Notes: a model not told the origin generated them from the sequence alone. A stretch of DNA of 64,000 bases from Streptomyces diacarni (GCF_003323715.1 NZ_QOIN01000033.1:62001-126000), one strand, 5' to 3'. Numbered from the stretch's first letter, positions 8,446-17,647 are shown. Made by a program: numbers and translations.

Positions 8446-9216
8446 ATGTCCGCCACCGAGGCAGGGAGCTCACAGGTCAAGTCAGCCGTGCGGACGGTGC
8501 GACTGCTGGAGTTCTTCGCGGGCCGGCCGGGCATGCACACGCTCGCCGGCCTCCAGGAAGCACTCGGCTACCCGAAGTCGAGCCTCTACATGCTGCTGCG
8601 CACGCTCGTCGACCTCGGCTGGGTGGAGGCCGACACGACGGGCACCCGCTACGGGATCGGCGTTCGCGCCCTTCTCGTGGGCACCTCCTACCTGGACGGC
8701 GACGAGGTGGTGGCGGCCGCGAAACCCACCCTCGACAGGCTCGCCGCGCAGACCACCGAGACCATCCACCTGGCACGGCTGGACGGCACCGACGTCGTCT
8801 ACCTCGCCACCAGGGCCTCACAGCACCATCTGCGCCCCTTCTCCCGGGCCGGACGGCGGCTCCCCGCGCACTCCACCTCGCTCGGCAAGGCGCTGCTGGC
8901 CACCCACACGGACGCGGAGGTGCGCACACTGCTGCCCGCACGCCTGGCGCGCGTCACCGACAACACCCTCACCGACCCGGAAGAGCTGCTGGAGGAGCTG
9001 GGGCTGGTGCGCGAGCAGGGCTACGCGATCGACCGGGAGGAGAACACTCTGGGCCTGCGCTGCTTCGGCATCGCCGTCCCCTACCGCTCCCCCGCCCGCG
9101 ACGCGATCAGCTGCTCCGTTCCGGTGGCCCGGCTGACACCGGCGCACGAACAGACGATAAAGAACGCGCTGTTCGACGCGCGGGACCAACTGATGCGCGC
9201 CGCCCGCACGCTCTGA
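8446..9216 (+). CDS. IclR family transcriptional regulator
   Basis: A 256-residue regulator. The N-terminal winged helix-turn-helix (about 12-75, with LLEFFAGRPGMHTLAGLQEALGYPKSSLY) is followed by the IclR effector domain (about 80-250) containing TIHLARLDGTDVVYLATR and the late SCSVPVARLT. ATG 8446 has AAGG-type spacing. The gene is divergent from the aldehyde dehydrogenase and shares an inverted-repeat operator candidate with it, so it probably regulates that gene in response to a pathway intermediate. The effector is unknown. Confidence 0.93.
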   Translation: MSATEAGSSQVKSAVRTVRLLEFFAGRPGMHTLAGLQEALGYPKSSLYMLLRTLVDLGWVEADTTGTRYGIGVRALLVGTSYLDGDEVVAAAKPTLDRLAAQTTETIHLARLDGTDVVYLATRASQHHLRPFSRAGRRLPAHSTSLGKALLATHTDAEVRTLLPARLARVTDNTLTDPEELLEELGLVREQGYAIDREENTLGLRCFGIAVPYRSPARDAISCSVPVARLTPAHEQTIKNALFDARDQLMRAARTL

Positions 9217-9397
9217 AAGCCGCCGTCGGCACGCTGTGACGGCTCCGCTCGCTCTGATGGCTCCGTCCGCGCGCTGTGCACGGCTCCTCCCCGCACACCG
9301 GCGGCCCGCTGGGAGGACGGGCGGCTCCGCCGTGCGGCGGAGCCGGTTCGTCGTCCAGCAGGACGTTCCCCGGGCCCGGGCCAGGGACGGTGAAGGC

Positions 9398-10354
9398 ATG
9401 AAACGAGCCAGAACCGTCCTCGCCACGCTGACCGTCGCCGCGTGCCTGCCGTACCTGACACTCAAGGTGATCTGGCTGTCCGGCGGGCGCACCGGCATCC
9501 CCCGCGGCAGCCTCCTGCTCGACGGCGGCGCCACGCTGTGGGTACTCAACGCGCTGACCGTCGCCATGGACTGCACAGTCGTCCTGCTGGCCCTCGCCCT
9601 CACCCGCCCCTGGGGCCGCCGGCTCCCCGGCGGACTGCTCGCCCTCCCCCTGTGGTGCGCGGGCGGGCTCCTGGGACCGATCGCGGTGGCCTTCCCCCTC
9701 CAGGCCCTCCACAGCGCGCTGACGGGAGGAACGGACGGACACGGCGGCACGGGCCCCCAGGAGGTCCTGGCCGGCTGGGTGTGGACGCTGGTCTACACCG
9801 GCTTCACCGTGCAGGCCCTCGGCCTGGGCACCCTGTTCGCGCTGTACGTGCGCGAGCGCTGGGGCGCGCTGCTGCGCTCCCCGCTCCGGCCCGACCGGCC
9901 GCGCCCGCACCCGGCGGACCGGGCGTCCCGTCACGCCTTCACCGCCGCCGTGCTGCTGGCGGTCCCGGCCACGGTGGTGCACGCGCGCGACGCGGTCGGG
10001 GGCGACGGCGGGAACCGGATCACCGACGCCACCTTCGCACTGTACGCCGTGGTCGCCGTCGCGGCGGTGGGGGTGCTGCTCCGCTCGGGCAGCGGAGCGC
10101 GTGGTGCGCGGGCCCGGCTGTGGCCGACGCTGACCGCGGCCTGGATCGGCTCCGCCGTGCTGGCGTGCTGGGGCGGCTGGCTGCTCGTCGGCGCCCTCTC
10201 CGGTGCGGGGCGTCACGTGGGCCAGCGGGCGGACGGCGTGGTGGAGCTGTCCTACGCTTGCCAGACACTGGCGGGGCTGGCCCTGGCGGCCGTGATGGCA
10301 CGGGTGCTCCGCCACCGGACCCGCGTGTCGTCGCCCTCACCGGTCCGCGTGTGA
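9398..10354 (+). CDS. Integral membrane protein of unknown function
   Basis: A 318-residue protein with about seven or eight hydrophobic segments, starting with a signal-anchor-like TVLATLTVAACLPYLTLKVIWL. No catalytic motif or known family is recognised. ATG 9398 follows GGTGAAGG; the frame continues upstream to 9236 without membrane or domain features. It lies 140 bases before a sensor kinase gene on the same strand, so it could supply a membrane partner or be a target of that two-component system; this is inferred from position only. Confidence 0.8.
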   Translation: MKRARTVLATLTVAACLPYLTLKVIWLSGGRTGIPRGSLLLDGGATLWVLNALTVAMDCTVVLLALALTRPWGRRLPGGLLALPLWCAGGLLGPIAVAFPLQALHSALTGGTDGHGGTGPQEVLAGWVWTLVYTGFTVQALGLGTLFALYVRERWGALLRSPLRPDRPRPHPADRASRHAFTAAVLLAVPATVVHARDAVGGDGGNRITDATFALYAVVAVAAVGVLLRSGSGARGARARLWPTLTAAWIGSAVLACWGGWLLVGALSGAGRHVGQRADGVVELSYACQTLAGLALAAVMARVLRHRTRVSSPSPVRV

Positions 10355-10494
10355 CGGTGCGACGGGCAAGCGGGCGACAGGCGTGCACGGGTGCGGAGAG
10401 ACGACAGGCGCACGGGACGACCGACGCGCGGGCAAGCGTCCGACGAGGGGGTCGGGGCGGGGATCGGGGTGCGGGAGCGGAGGTGGCGCGGTAC

Positions 10495-11823
10495 ATGGGA
10501 GTGACGAGGCCCGCAACGGGCGCGGGGCCGCGGGTCCCGGGTGCGGTGCGGAGGCTGGGGCTGCGCTGGGTGCACCTGCTGCAGGGCGGCGCGCTGCTGA
10601 TGCCCTTCTTCCTGCTGACGGTGGTCGGGATGGGCGTCGTCAGGCCGTCCGCAGGCAGGGTGCTGGGGGCGCAGCTCGCCCCGCAGTTCCTGGCGTACGC
10701 GCTGTCGCTGCCGCTGGTCGCGCTCGCCGGACTGCTTCCCCTCGTACGCACGCTGGAGTCGGCCGCGGCCCGCGCCCTGTGCGGCGTGCCCGCCGCCGCG
10801 CTGGCCCAGGGCCCGGCCGGCTCGTGGGCGGCGCGGCGCCGCTCGGCCGTGTGGTTCACCCTGCACGCGGGCGTCGGCGCGCTGGTGAGCGGCGCTTCGC
10901 TGGCCGTGCCGCCCATGGCCGCCGTTCTGCTGGCCTTCCCGCTCGTGCCCGCGCTGCGTGGCAAGCGGTGGCTGTGGCCGTGGCACCACGCGGGCGACGC
11001 GCTGTGGACGGCCCCGGCCGCCGGCGCGGCACTGCTGGCAGGTCTTGTGGCCGTGGTGTACGGCGCGGGCGCGCTGCTGGCACGCTGCGCGCCTGTGCTG
11101 CTGGGGCCGGCCCCGGCCGACCGGCTGGCCGCCGCCGAGGCCCGCGCCGCCGCTCTCGCGGCCCGCAACCGGCTGGCACGCGACCTGCACGACTCCGTCG
11201 GCCACGCGTTGAGCACCGTGGCGCTCCAGGCGGGCGCCGCACGCCGGGTACTGGAGGCGGACCCGGCGTTCGTACAGGAGGCGCTGGCCGCGATCGAGGA
11301 GACCAGCCGGGGGGCTGTCGCGGATCTTGACACCGTGCTGGGTGTCCTGCGGGACGGCCGTCTCGGCGAGCAGCACGCCGAGGCGGACGGTCCCACGCTC
11401 GCCTCCTCCTTGGACGGGCTGCTGGCCCGCACCCGCGCCACCGGCACGGTGGTCGACCTGTCGGTCGACGCGGCCGTGGGTCCTCTCGCCCTGCTGGACT
11501 CGCGCGTCTCGGCCGAGGCGTTCCGTGTGGTGCAGGAGGGGCTGCACAACGCGCTGCGGCACGCGCCCGGCACCGCCGTACACGTCCGCGTGGCCACGCA
11601 ACGCGCCCCTCGGGGTGACGTGTTGGCGCTCACCCTGACGAACGCGGTGCACGCCGAGCGCCCAGCGCGCCCGTCGCGCCGTGGCGGCGGGCGCGGACTC
11701 ACCGGGATCGCCGAGCGCGCGGCAGCGCTGGGCGGTACGGCGGACGCGTGCGACGAGGCAGGAACGTGGCGGCTGACGGCCCGGCTGCCGCTGACTCCCC
11801 GGACGCAGGAGGTCACCTCATGA
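10495..11823 (+). CDS. Sensor histidine kinase (NarL/HisKA_3 type)
   Basis: Predicted membrane sensor kinase, 442 residues. Residues 1-205 hold about five membrane segments with no recognisable extracellular sensor. The HisKA_3 dimerisation domain has NRLARDLHDSVGHALS with phospho-acceptor H232. The HATPase domain shows QEGLHNALRHAP (N box) and GGGRGLTGIAERAAALGG (G box). ATG 10495 is chosen near GGAGG; GTG 10483 is an alternative. The stop overlaps the response regulator start by 4 bases (ATGA), implying coupled translation. The signal sensed is not evident. Confidence 0.9.
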   Translation: MGVTRPATGAGPRVPGAVRRLGLRWVHLLQGGALLMPFFLLTVVGMGVVRPSAGRVLGAQLAPQFLAYALSLPLVALAGLLPLVRTLESAAARALCGVPAAALAQGPAGSWAARRRSAVWFTLHAGVGALVSGASLAVPPMAAVLLAFPLVPALRGKRWLWPWHHAGDALWTAPAAGAALLAGLVAVVYGAGALLARCAPVLLGPAPADRLAAAEARAAALAARNRLARDLHDSVGHALSTVALQAGAARRVLEADPAFVQEALAAIEETSRGAVADLDTVLGVLRDGRLGEQHAEADGPTLASSLDGLLARTRATGTVVDLSVDAAVGPLALLDSRVSAEAFRVVQEGLHNALRHAPGTAVHVRVATQRAPRGDVLALTLTNAVHAERPARPSRRGGGRGLTGIAERAAALGGTADACDEAGTWRLTARLPLTPRTQEVTS

Positions 11824-12500
11824 CGGGCCCGCCCCTGCGGGTGGTCCTCGTGGACGACGAGCGTCTCGTCCGCACGGCGCTGCGCGCCATCCTGGCGAGC
11901 GAGCCGGGGATCGAGGTGGTGGGCGAGGCGGCGGACGGCGACGAGGCGATCGGCACCGTCCGCGCGCTGCGCCCCGACGTCGTGCTGATGGACGTGCGGA
12001 TGCCGCGCGTCGACGGCATCCGCGCCACCGAACGTCTGACGGGCGGCGGCGAGGGGGCACCGCGCGTCCTGGTGCTGACGACCTTCGAGCACGACGCGTA
12101 CGTCTACGACGCGCTGCGCGCGGGCGCCCACGGCTTCCTGCTCAAGCGCGCGACGGCAGAGGAACTGGTGAGGGGCGTGCGCACGGTGGCCAGAGGCGAC
12201 TCGCTGCTGTTCCCCGCCGCGGTGCGCGCCCTGGCGGCCCACCACGCGCGAGGCCGCCGCGCGGAGGCGCTCACCGCCCGGCTGACCGACCGGGAGACGG
12301 CGGTACTGCGGCTGATGGCCGCAGGGCTGACGAACGGGGAGATCGCGGAGCGCTTCACCGTCGGCCCGGCGACGGTCAAGACGCACGTCGCCGCCGTCCT
12401 GGCGAAGCTGGGCGCCCGTGACCGCACTCAGGCGGTGATCCTGGCGTACGAACACGGGGTCGTCACCCCGCACGAGAGCCTGTCGGACGAGCCCGGCTGA
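11820..12500 (+). CDS. Response regulator (NarL/LuxR type)
   Basis: A 226-residue regulator paired with the overlapping kinase gene. The receiver domain (about 6-125) shows VDDERLVR and the phosphorylation site D58 in VVLMDVRMP, with K at the end of GAHGFLLK. A LuxR-type helix-turn-helix (about 158-215) has LTDRETAVLRLMAAGLTNGEIA and VKTHVAAVLAKLGARDR. Start ATG 11820 sits in the kinase stop (ATGA). Targets are unknown; the upstream membrane protein gene is a natural candidate. Confidence 0.94.
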   Translation: MTGPPLRVVLVDDERLVRTALRAILASEPGIEVVGEAADGDEAIGTVRALRPDVVLMDVRMPRVDGIRATERLTGGGEGAPRVLVLTTFEHDAYVYDALRAGAHGFLLKRATAEELVRGVRTVARGDSLLFPAAVRALAAHHARGRRAEALTARLTDRETAVLRLMAAGLTNGEIAERFTVGPATVKTHVAAVLAKLGARDRTQAVILAYEHGVVTPHESLSDEPG

Positions 12501-12586
12501 CGGCGGCTGAGGGCGGCTGAGGTCCGCTGAGCCCGGCTTCGAAGGCCACTGAGGGCCGGCCGCTGAGGGCGGCTGAGGGCGGCTGG
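12495..12586 (+). repeat. Degenerate tandem repeat after response regulator
   Basis: Units related to ggcggctgag repeat with a near 10-base period, starting at the stop codon region (units near 12495, 12505, 12515, 12525) and again at about 12560-12585. The rest of the 160-base spacer to the convergent YihY gene shows no gene. Confidence 0.7.
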
Positions 12587-12660
12587 ACGCGGCGGCATCC
12601 GGTCGGCGCGGCGGCGCTGTGGGGTGATAGCGCGGCGGCGCGCTGTTCGCCCGGCAGGCG

Positions 12661-13494
12661 TCACCCGCCCTCCTCCCGCGCCGCGGCCACGCGCCTGCGG
12701 CGGTGGACGCGCCACACGTGGAAGTTGTGGCCGGCGAGCGGCCCGCCGAGGACCACGAACCCCACGCCGATGAGCCAGGACTGCACGATGAGCAGGGTGC
12801 CGGCCGGACCGTTCGTCTTCGTGCTGCTGACGATGAGCGGCGAGAAGACGAGGGAGGAGAACACCCGCAGTCCCCCCAGCCCCACCATGGTGGCCACCGC
12901 GCCGGGAAAGAGCGCGGCCCACCGGATCCGGCTGCCCAGCAGCAGATACTGCCCCCACCAGAAGAACAGCACCCCGAAAAGAACGGTCAGGAAAACCCGT
13001 ACGGCGACCTGGGCCGTGCCCTGCCGCAGCACCGCTTCGCTTTCCACCTCGGCGAAGAGAAAAGCGGTGATCGCCGCGAGCCACACGACCTGCCGCCACA
13101 ATTTGTGCCAGCGTCCCGGCGGCAGCGCCCAGATCAATTCGTAACTGCTCTGCACGCTGGCCGCGAAACTCAAGCCGAAAACGCCCAGCAATACCGCACT
13201 GAGGACGCTGGTGGTGCTGATGACCTGTTGCGGGGCGGAGAAGAGGCGGTGCACGGCGTGGGCCGCCGTCGGATTGTCCAGGCCCATTCCGTTGACGATC
13301 CACTGCTCGAACCCGGCGTGGTGGACGGGGTCCAGTGCCGCCACCACGATCAGCAGCGGCACCATCGAGACGAAGCCGAGCATGCCGAACGCCATCGCCC
13401 TGCGCATGAGCTCGAAATCGGTGCCGTGCTGCCACAGACGTCCGCCAAGGGACTGCTCGACACGCTGTTTCCAGGTCGGCCACCGCCCGAACAC
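12661..13494 (-). CDS. YihY/virulence factor BrkB family membrane protein
   Basis: A 277-residue inner-membrane protein with about six hydrophobic segments and an Arg-rich C-terminus (WRVHRRRRVAAAREEGG) expected in the cytoplasm. The arrangement and blocks such as AMAFGMLGFVSMVPLLIVVAAL and FGLSFAASVQSSYELIW resemble the YihY/BrkB family, often annotated as ribonuclease BN-like but without catalytic residues; its function is not established. Starts with GTG 13494. It is divergent from the MFS gene across 130 bases and convergent with the two-component genes. Confidence 0.8.
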   Translation of the reverse strand: MFGRWPTWKQRVEQSLGGRLWQHGTDFELMRRAMAFGMLGFVSMVPLLIVVAALDPVHHAGFEQWIVNGMGLDNPTAAHAVHRLFSAPQQVISTTSVLSAVLLGVFGLSFAASVQSSYELIWALPPGRWHKLWRQVVWLAAITAFLFAEVESEAVLRQGTAQVAVRVFLTVLFGVLFFWWGQYLLLGSRIRWAALFPGAVATMVGLGGLRVFSSLVFSPLIVSSTKTNGPAGTLLIVQSWLIGVGFVVLGGPLAGHNFHVWRVHRRRRVAAAREEGG

Positions 13495-13624
13495 GCCCGC
13501 ACCTCCATCAACGGCCCGTCATTATCCCAACGAAAAGGCCGGGCCAACCGCCAGCCACGCCGCCCGCCGGCACGCGACGGCGCGCCGTTTCGGTAAGGCC
13601 CCTTCCGGTGGCATAGGAAGGAAC

Positions 13625-15130
13625 GTGCCTTTCACGCCCCGCGGTCTTCGCCGGCGGACGGAACGCCTTTTCGGCGGCCGAGCCGCGGCGCGTACCGTGC
13701 TGACGATGGGGTCGGTGCTCGCGCTGGACGGCGCGGACAAGGGCACGGTCTCGGCGATGGCGGGCCCGCTGGGTGACGCCTTCGGCATCGGCTACGCAGC
13801 GATCGGACTGCTGGTGTCCGTGGTCGCCTTCGTCGGCGCCGCGTTCACGGTGCCCTTCGGCCTGCTGACCGACCGGGTGAGCCGCACCCGGCTGCTGGCC
13901 CTCACCGCGACGCTGTGGGGGCTGGCGATGATCATGGCGGGCGCGGCCATGTCCTACCTGTGGCTGCTGGTCTCCCGCGCGGTCCTCGGCGCGGTCACCG
14001 CCAGCTCGGGGCCCGCCGTCAACTCGCTGGTCGGCGACTACTTCCCGGCCCGGCAGCGCGCCAGGATGCTCGGGTTCGTGGTCGGCGGGGAACTCCTGGG
14101 CACCGCGCTGGGCTTCACCGTCTCCGGAGTGGTCGGCAGCGCGCTGGGATGGCGGTACGCCTTCTGGTGGCTCACGCTGCCCACGGCGGCCCTCGTGTGG
14201 GCCCTGGTCCGGCTCCCCGAGCCGCCGCGCGGGGAGCAGAAGGACCTCAGGTCCCCGGAGGCGGACCCGTCCGAGCGCGGGGGCGCGGACGAGGACGCGC
14301 GCGCCGGCACGGGCTCCGGCTCCGGTGCCGGCGCGGAAGCCGAGGGACAGGGCGGAGGGAGCGAGCAGGGCGGGCGGGAAGGGCGGACGCGGGCGCGGGT
14401 CGGCGCGGAGCCCGACGCACGGTTCGTCCTCCACACCGACCCGCGCTCCCTGCCGCCGTGGCGGGCCCTGGTATACGTGCTGCGGATCCCCACCAACTTC
14501 GTGCTGATCGTCGCCTCGGCGCTCGGCTACTTCTTCTTCTCCGGGCTCCGCGCCTTCGCGACCGTCTTCACCACCGACCAGTACGGGGTGAGCACGTCGG
14601 TGGCCAGCTCCCTCGTCCTGGTGGTCGGCGCGGGCGGCGTGTGCGGGGTGCTGCTCGGCGGGCGGGCCGCCGACCGGCTGCTGGAGCGGGGACGGGTCGA
14701 GGCGCGCGTCCTGGTGCCCACCGTGTGCCTGCTGGCCGTGCCGCTGCTGGTGGCGCCCGCCCTGCACACCACGTCGCTCGCGGTGGCGCTGCCGCTGCTG
14801 CTGTGCGGCACGGCGTTCCTCGGCGCGGTGAACCCGCCGCTGGACGCCGCGCGGCTGGACATCATGCCGCACATGCTGTGGGGCACGGCCGAGGGCGCAC
14901 GCACCGTGCTGCGTACGCTGAGCGAGGCCATGGCCCCCACCCTGCTCGGCTACCTCGCCGACCACGTCTTCACGGGCGGGCACGCCCTGGAGTACACCCT
15001 CTTCCTCTCGCTGGTTCCCCTGCTGGCCGCCGCCCTCATCGGAGCCCTCTCCCTGCGCACCTACCCCCGCGACGTCGCCACCGCCGCCGCCTCCGCGGCC
15101 AACCTGCGCACGAGCGGCCGGCCCGCCTGA
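13625..15130 (+). CDS. MFS transporter
   Basis: A 501-residue major facilitator with about twelve membrane segments. After the second segment GLLTDRVSRTRLLALTATLWG fits the MFS loop 2-3 signature. A long hydrophilic Gly/Glu-rich insert (about residues 205-262) separates segments 6 and 7, longer than the usual central loop. The substrate is unknown. GTG 13625 is preferred because AGGAAGGA immediately precedes it; the frame extends upstream over the YihY gene, which is unlikely to be used. A tandem 26-bp repeat follows the stop. Confidence 0.88.
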   Translation: MPFTPRGLRRRTERLFGGRAAARTVLTMGSVLALDGADKGTVSAMAGPLGDAFGIGYAAIGLLVSVVAFVGAAFTVPFGLLTDRVSRTRLLALTATLWGLAMIMAGAAMSYLWLLVSRAVLGAVTASSGPAVNSLVGDYFPARQRARMLGFVVGGELLGTALGFTVSGVVGSALGWRYAFWWLTLPTAALVWALVRLPEPPRGEQKDLRSPEADPSERGGADEDARAGTGSGSGAGAEAEGQGGGSEQGGREGRTRARVGAEPDARFVLHTDPRSLPPWRALVYVLRIPTNFVLIVASALGYFFFSGLRAFATVFTTDQYGVSTSVASSLVLVVGAGGVCGVLLGGRAADRLLERGRVEARVLVPTVCLLAVPLLVAPALHTTSLAVALPLLLCGTAFLGAVNPPLDAARLDIMPHMLWGTAEGARTVLRTLSEAMAPTLLGYLADHVFTGGHALEYTLFLSLVPLLAAALIGALSLRTYPRDVATAAASAANLRTSGRPA

Positions 15131-15150
15131 AAGAGGCAGGACGCGTCCTA

Positions 15151-15202
15151 CCGCTGAGGGCAGAAGGACTCGACGCCCGCTGAGGGCAGAAGGACTCGAC
15201 GC
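15151..15202 (+). repeat. Tandem 26-bp duplication
   Basis: Two identical, directly adjacent 26-bp units (15151-15176 and 15177-15202), each beginning ccgctgagggcagaagg, lie 20 bases after the MFS stop. Confidence 0.9.
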
Positions 15203-15374
15203 CGTCGCCGTCACTGACCGCCGCGTCCCGGACCCGGGGCCGCCAGGTGGTCGAGCGTGCGTCGGCTTGGCACGGGGCGGGGCCCCGCTGTCGGCACGTC
15301 CCGTGCGGCTGTGCCCTCGCGGGCCCCGACGAGACGTAGACGAGATGAGAATGTCCTGAGAAGACCTGTTCGCG

Positions 15375-15403
15375 GGAACCCGGAGCCCCGGCACACGCGT
15401 TCT
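15375..15403 (+). promoter_or_regulatory. Candidate ECF-sigma promoter of the penicillin-binding protein
   Basis: GGAACC (15375-15380) and CGTTCT (15398-15403) are separated by 17 bases, matching the general ECF pattern GGAAC-N16-17-CGT. The expected start point falls at or a base or two before the ATG at 15412, so the message would be leaderless or nearly so; no Shine-Dalgarno is present. A Streptomyces sigma-E-type envelope-stress promoter is the likely reading. Confidence 0.45.
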
Positions 15404-15411
15404 CGCACGGG

Positions 15412-16884
15412 ATGAACAGGACAATCAGGCGTGCGGCCACCGTCACACTGCTCCTGGTGATGGCCCTGCTGCTGCGGGTGACCTGGGTGCAGATGGTGAA
15501 CGGGGAAGCGCTCGCGGACGACGACCAGAACCGGCGGAACACCATCGAGGAGTACGCACAGCCGTTCGGGGACATCATCGTGGGCGGCAAGCCCGTGACC
15601 GGCTCCCAGCGCGCGGAGGGCGGCGGTGACCTGCACTACAAGCGCACCTACACCGACGGCCCCGCATACGCGCCCGTCACCGGCTTCTCCTCGCAGGTGC
15701 GCGGGGCCACCCAGCTGGAGGGCATCTACCAGGACGTGCTCAACGGCACGGACGACCGCCTCAAGGGCCCCCTCGACATGCTGACCGGCGAGCAGGCGAA
15801 GCCGGGCAACGTGCTCACCACCATCGACCCCGAGGTGCAGCGCGCCGGCTTCGAGGCGCTGGGCGACAAGAAGGGCGCCGCCGTCGCCGTCGACCCCGAC
15901 AGCGGCAAGCTCCTCGGCGTCGTCAGCACGCCCTCCTACGACCCGTCGAGCTTCAGCGGCAGCGGCGAGGACGACGACGCGGCGTGGCAGAAGCTGACCG
16001 CGCGCAGCGGCAACGACAAGCACGACGACAAGCCCACGCTGAACCGGGCGCTGCGCCAGGCCGTGCCGCCCGGGTCCACGTTCAAGCTGGTGGTGGCGGC
16101 CGCGGCTTTGGAGGACGGGCTGTACTCCTCCGTCGACCAGCCCACCGACAGCCCCGACCCGTACACCCTCAAGGGCACCTCGACGGTCCTGCACAACGAG
16201 AACAGGGCGGCGCCCTGCGAGGACGCCACCTTGCGGACGGCGCTGCGCTACTCGTGCAACAACGTCTTCGCGAAACTGGCGACCGACCTCGGGGAGAAGA
16301 AGGTCCGCGCGCAGGCCGAGAAGTTCGGCTTCAACGACGAGAAGCAGGACGTGCCCGTCCGCGCGGCCACCTCCCACTACCCCGGGAAGATGGACGACGC
16401 GCAGACGGGTCTGACGGGCATCGGCCAGTTCGAGGTCACCGCGACGCCGCTCCAGATGGCGATGGTCTCGCAGGCCATCGCGCACGGCGGTGAGCTGGTC
16501 GACCCGCACATGGTCTCCCAGGTGCAGGACGCCTCGGGCCACACGCTCCAGTCGTACGAGGACCCGGGCTCGCACCGGGTGATGAGCCAGGACTCCGCCG
16601 CCCAGCTCCGGTCGGCGATGCAGACGGTGGTCGACAAGGGCACGGGCAGCAACGCCCAGATCGACGGCGCGACGGTCGGCGGCAAGACGGGTACGGCGCA
16701 GCACGGCGTCGACAACAGCGGCACCCCGTATGCCTGGTTCACCTCCTACGCCACGACCGACAGCGGCAAGAAGGTCGCGGTGGCGGTCGTGGTCGAGGAC
16801 TCGGACGCCGCTCGCGCCGAGGTCAGCGGCAACGGCCTGGCGGCCCCGATCGCGAAGAAGATGATGAAGGCCGCACTGCGGTGA
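15412..16884 (+). CDS. Penicillin-binding protein (transpeptidase)
   Basis: Membrane-anchored DD-transpeptidase that cross-links peptidoglycan outside the membrane. The 490 residues comprise one N-terminal membrane anchor (about 7-27), a PBP-dimer-type region and a transpeptidase domain with S222 in PPGSTFK (SxxK), SCNN at 281-284 (SxN) and KTGTAQ at 425-430. The short N-terminal module and lack of a transglycosylase domain make it a class-B, PbpA-like enzyme. It stands alone, with a candidate ECF promoter directly upstream, suggesting induction by envelope stress. Confidence 0.95.
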   Translation: MNRTIRRAATVTLLLVMALLLRVTWVQMVNGEALADDDQNRRNTIEEYAQPFGDIIVGGKPVTGSQRAEGGGDLHYKRTYTDGPAYAPVTGFSSQVRGATQLEGIYQDVLNGTDDRLKGPLDMLTGEQAKPGNVLTTIDPEVQRAGFEALGDKKGAAVAVDPDSGKLLGVVSTPSYDPSSFSGSGEDDDAAWQKLTARSGNDKHDDKPTLNRALRQAVPPGSTFKLVVAAAALEDGLYSSVDQPTDSPDPYTLKGTSTVLHNENRAAPCEDATLRTALRYSCNNVFAKLATDLGEKKVRAQAEKFGFNDEKQDVPVRAATSHYPGKMDDAQTGLTGIGQFEVTATPLQMAMVSQAIAHGGELVDPHMVSQVQDASGHTLQSYEDPGSHRVMSQDSAAQLRSAMQTVVDKGTGSNAQIDGATVGGKTGTAQHGVDNSGTPYAWFTSYATTDSGKKVAVAVVVEDSDAARAEVSGNGLAAPIAKKMMKAALR

Positions 16885-17061
16885 GCGGCGGGCCGGCGCC
16901 TGACGCGGGGCCTGAGCGACAGCGGCGCCCGCGCGCAGGCGGCACTCGTGCGACAGGCGAAGACGCCACTCCTGCGGCAACGGCACCGAGGGGGCGGGCT
17001 CTCCTTCAGCGGGGACAGGGCATGATGGGGCCGCAACGATCAACCTCGGGGAGGCCCTTCC

Positions 17062-17430
17062 ATGCCCGCCACGCCGCTCAGCTCCTGGACACTGCTCGCC
17101 GACGGGGGCGACTCGGAATCGAACGCCCTCTCGGACGCGCTGTCCGATCTGCTGCACTCGGGCGTGGTGAGCTGGATCGTCCTGGGGCTCGCCGCCGGGA
17201 CGATCGCCAAGATCCTGCTGCCGGGCCGCGATCCCGGCGGGGTCGTGGGGACGGTGCTGATCGGCATCGCGGGCGCCTTCATCGGCGGCTGGCTCTCCGC
17301 GACGTTCCTCGACCGGCCCGTGGCCAACAACGTGGTGGACCCGAGCCTGTGGGTGGCCGCCATCGCCGGCTCCCTCGTCCTGCTGATCGTCTACCGTCTC
17401 CTCTTCGGCCACTCCCGCGAACGCCGTTGA
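17062..17430 (+). CDS. GlsB/YeaQ/YmgE family stress-response membrane protein
   Basis: A 122-residue protein with three membrane segments and the family glycine pattern: WIVLGLAAGTIAKILLPGRDPGG, then VLIGIAGAFIGGWLS and a last segment ending LLIVYRLLFGHSRERR. The hydrophilic N-terminus (about 30 residues) is longer than in the typical 80-residue members. The family is called transglycosylase-associated, but no catalytic role is established. ATG 17062 follows GGGGAGG. A hairpin lies 20 bases after the stop. Confidence 0.85.
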   Translation: MPATPLSSWTLLADGGDSESNALSDALSDLLHSGVVSWIVLGLAAGTIAKILLPGRDPGGVVGTVLIGIAGAFIGGWLSATFLDRPVANNVVDPSLWVAAIAGSLVLLIVYRLLFGHSRERR

Positions 17431-17449
17431 CTCCACGGGCGGCCCGGCC

Positions 17450-17484
17450 CACCCGGACGCCGACGTCCCGCCGGTGTCCGGGTG
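17450..17484 (+). terminator. Hairpin after the YeaQ-family gene
   Basis: Arms cacccggac (17450-17458) and gtccgggtg (17476-17484) form a 9-bp outer stem with additional inner pairing, 20 bases beyond the stop codon. Confidence 0.5.
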
Positions 17485-17565
17485 CCAGGGACCGGCCTCT
17501 GACAGGAGGCGGAGGAAGTGGTAGAAACGCGGAGGAAACCAACCGTTCCGCGGAAAGGAGGCGCC

Positions 17566-17643
17566 ATGTCGTCCAAGCGTCGGCGCAAGAAGAAGGCCCG
17601 CCGTAACAACGCGGCCAACCACGGCCGTCGGCCCCAGTCCTGA
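17566..17643 (+). CDS. Small basic protein, likely ribosomal protein bL37
   Basis: A 25-residue reading frame with 12 Arg/Lys residues, beginning MSSKRRRKKKARRNNAAN and ending HGRRPQS. It is preceded by a strong AAAGGAGG at proper spacing and followed immediately by a nested hairpin terminator, so it is a self-contained transcription unit. The KRRRKKKARR and NHGRRP blocks match my recollection of bL37, the roughly 24-residue 50S protein found in actinobacterial ribosomes. Family assignment is from memory of the motif; that it is a real gene is well supported by its signals. Confidence 0.75.
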   Translation: MSSKRRRKKKARRNNAANHGRRPQS

Positions 17644-17647
17644 GCGC

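Noticed and set aside
12661..13494. Ribonuclease BN annotation for the YihY protein
   Set aside because: The protein is an integral membrane protein without nuclease residues; the historical RNase BN label does not apply.
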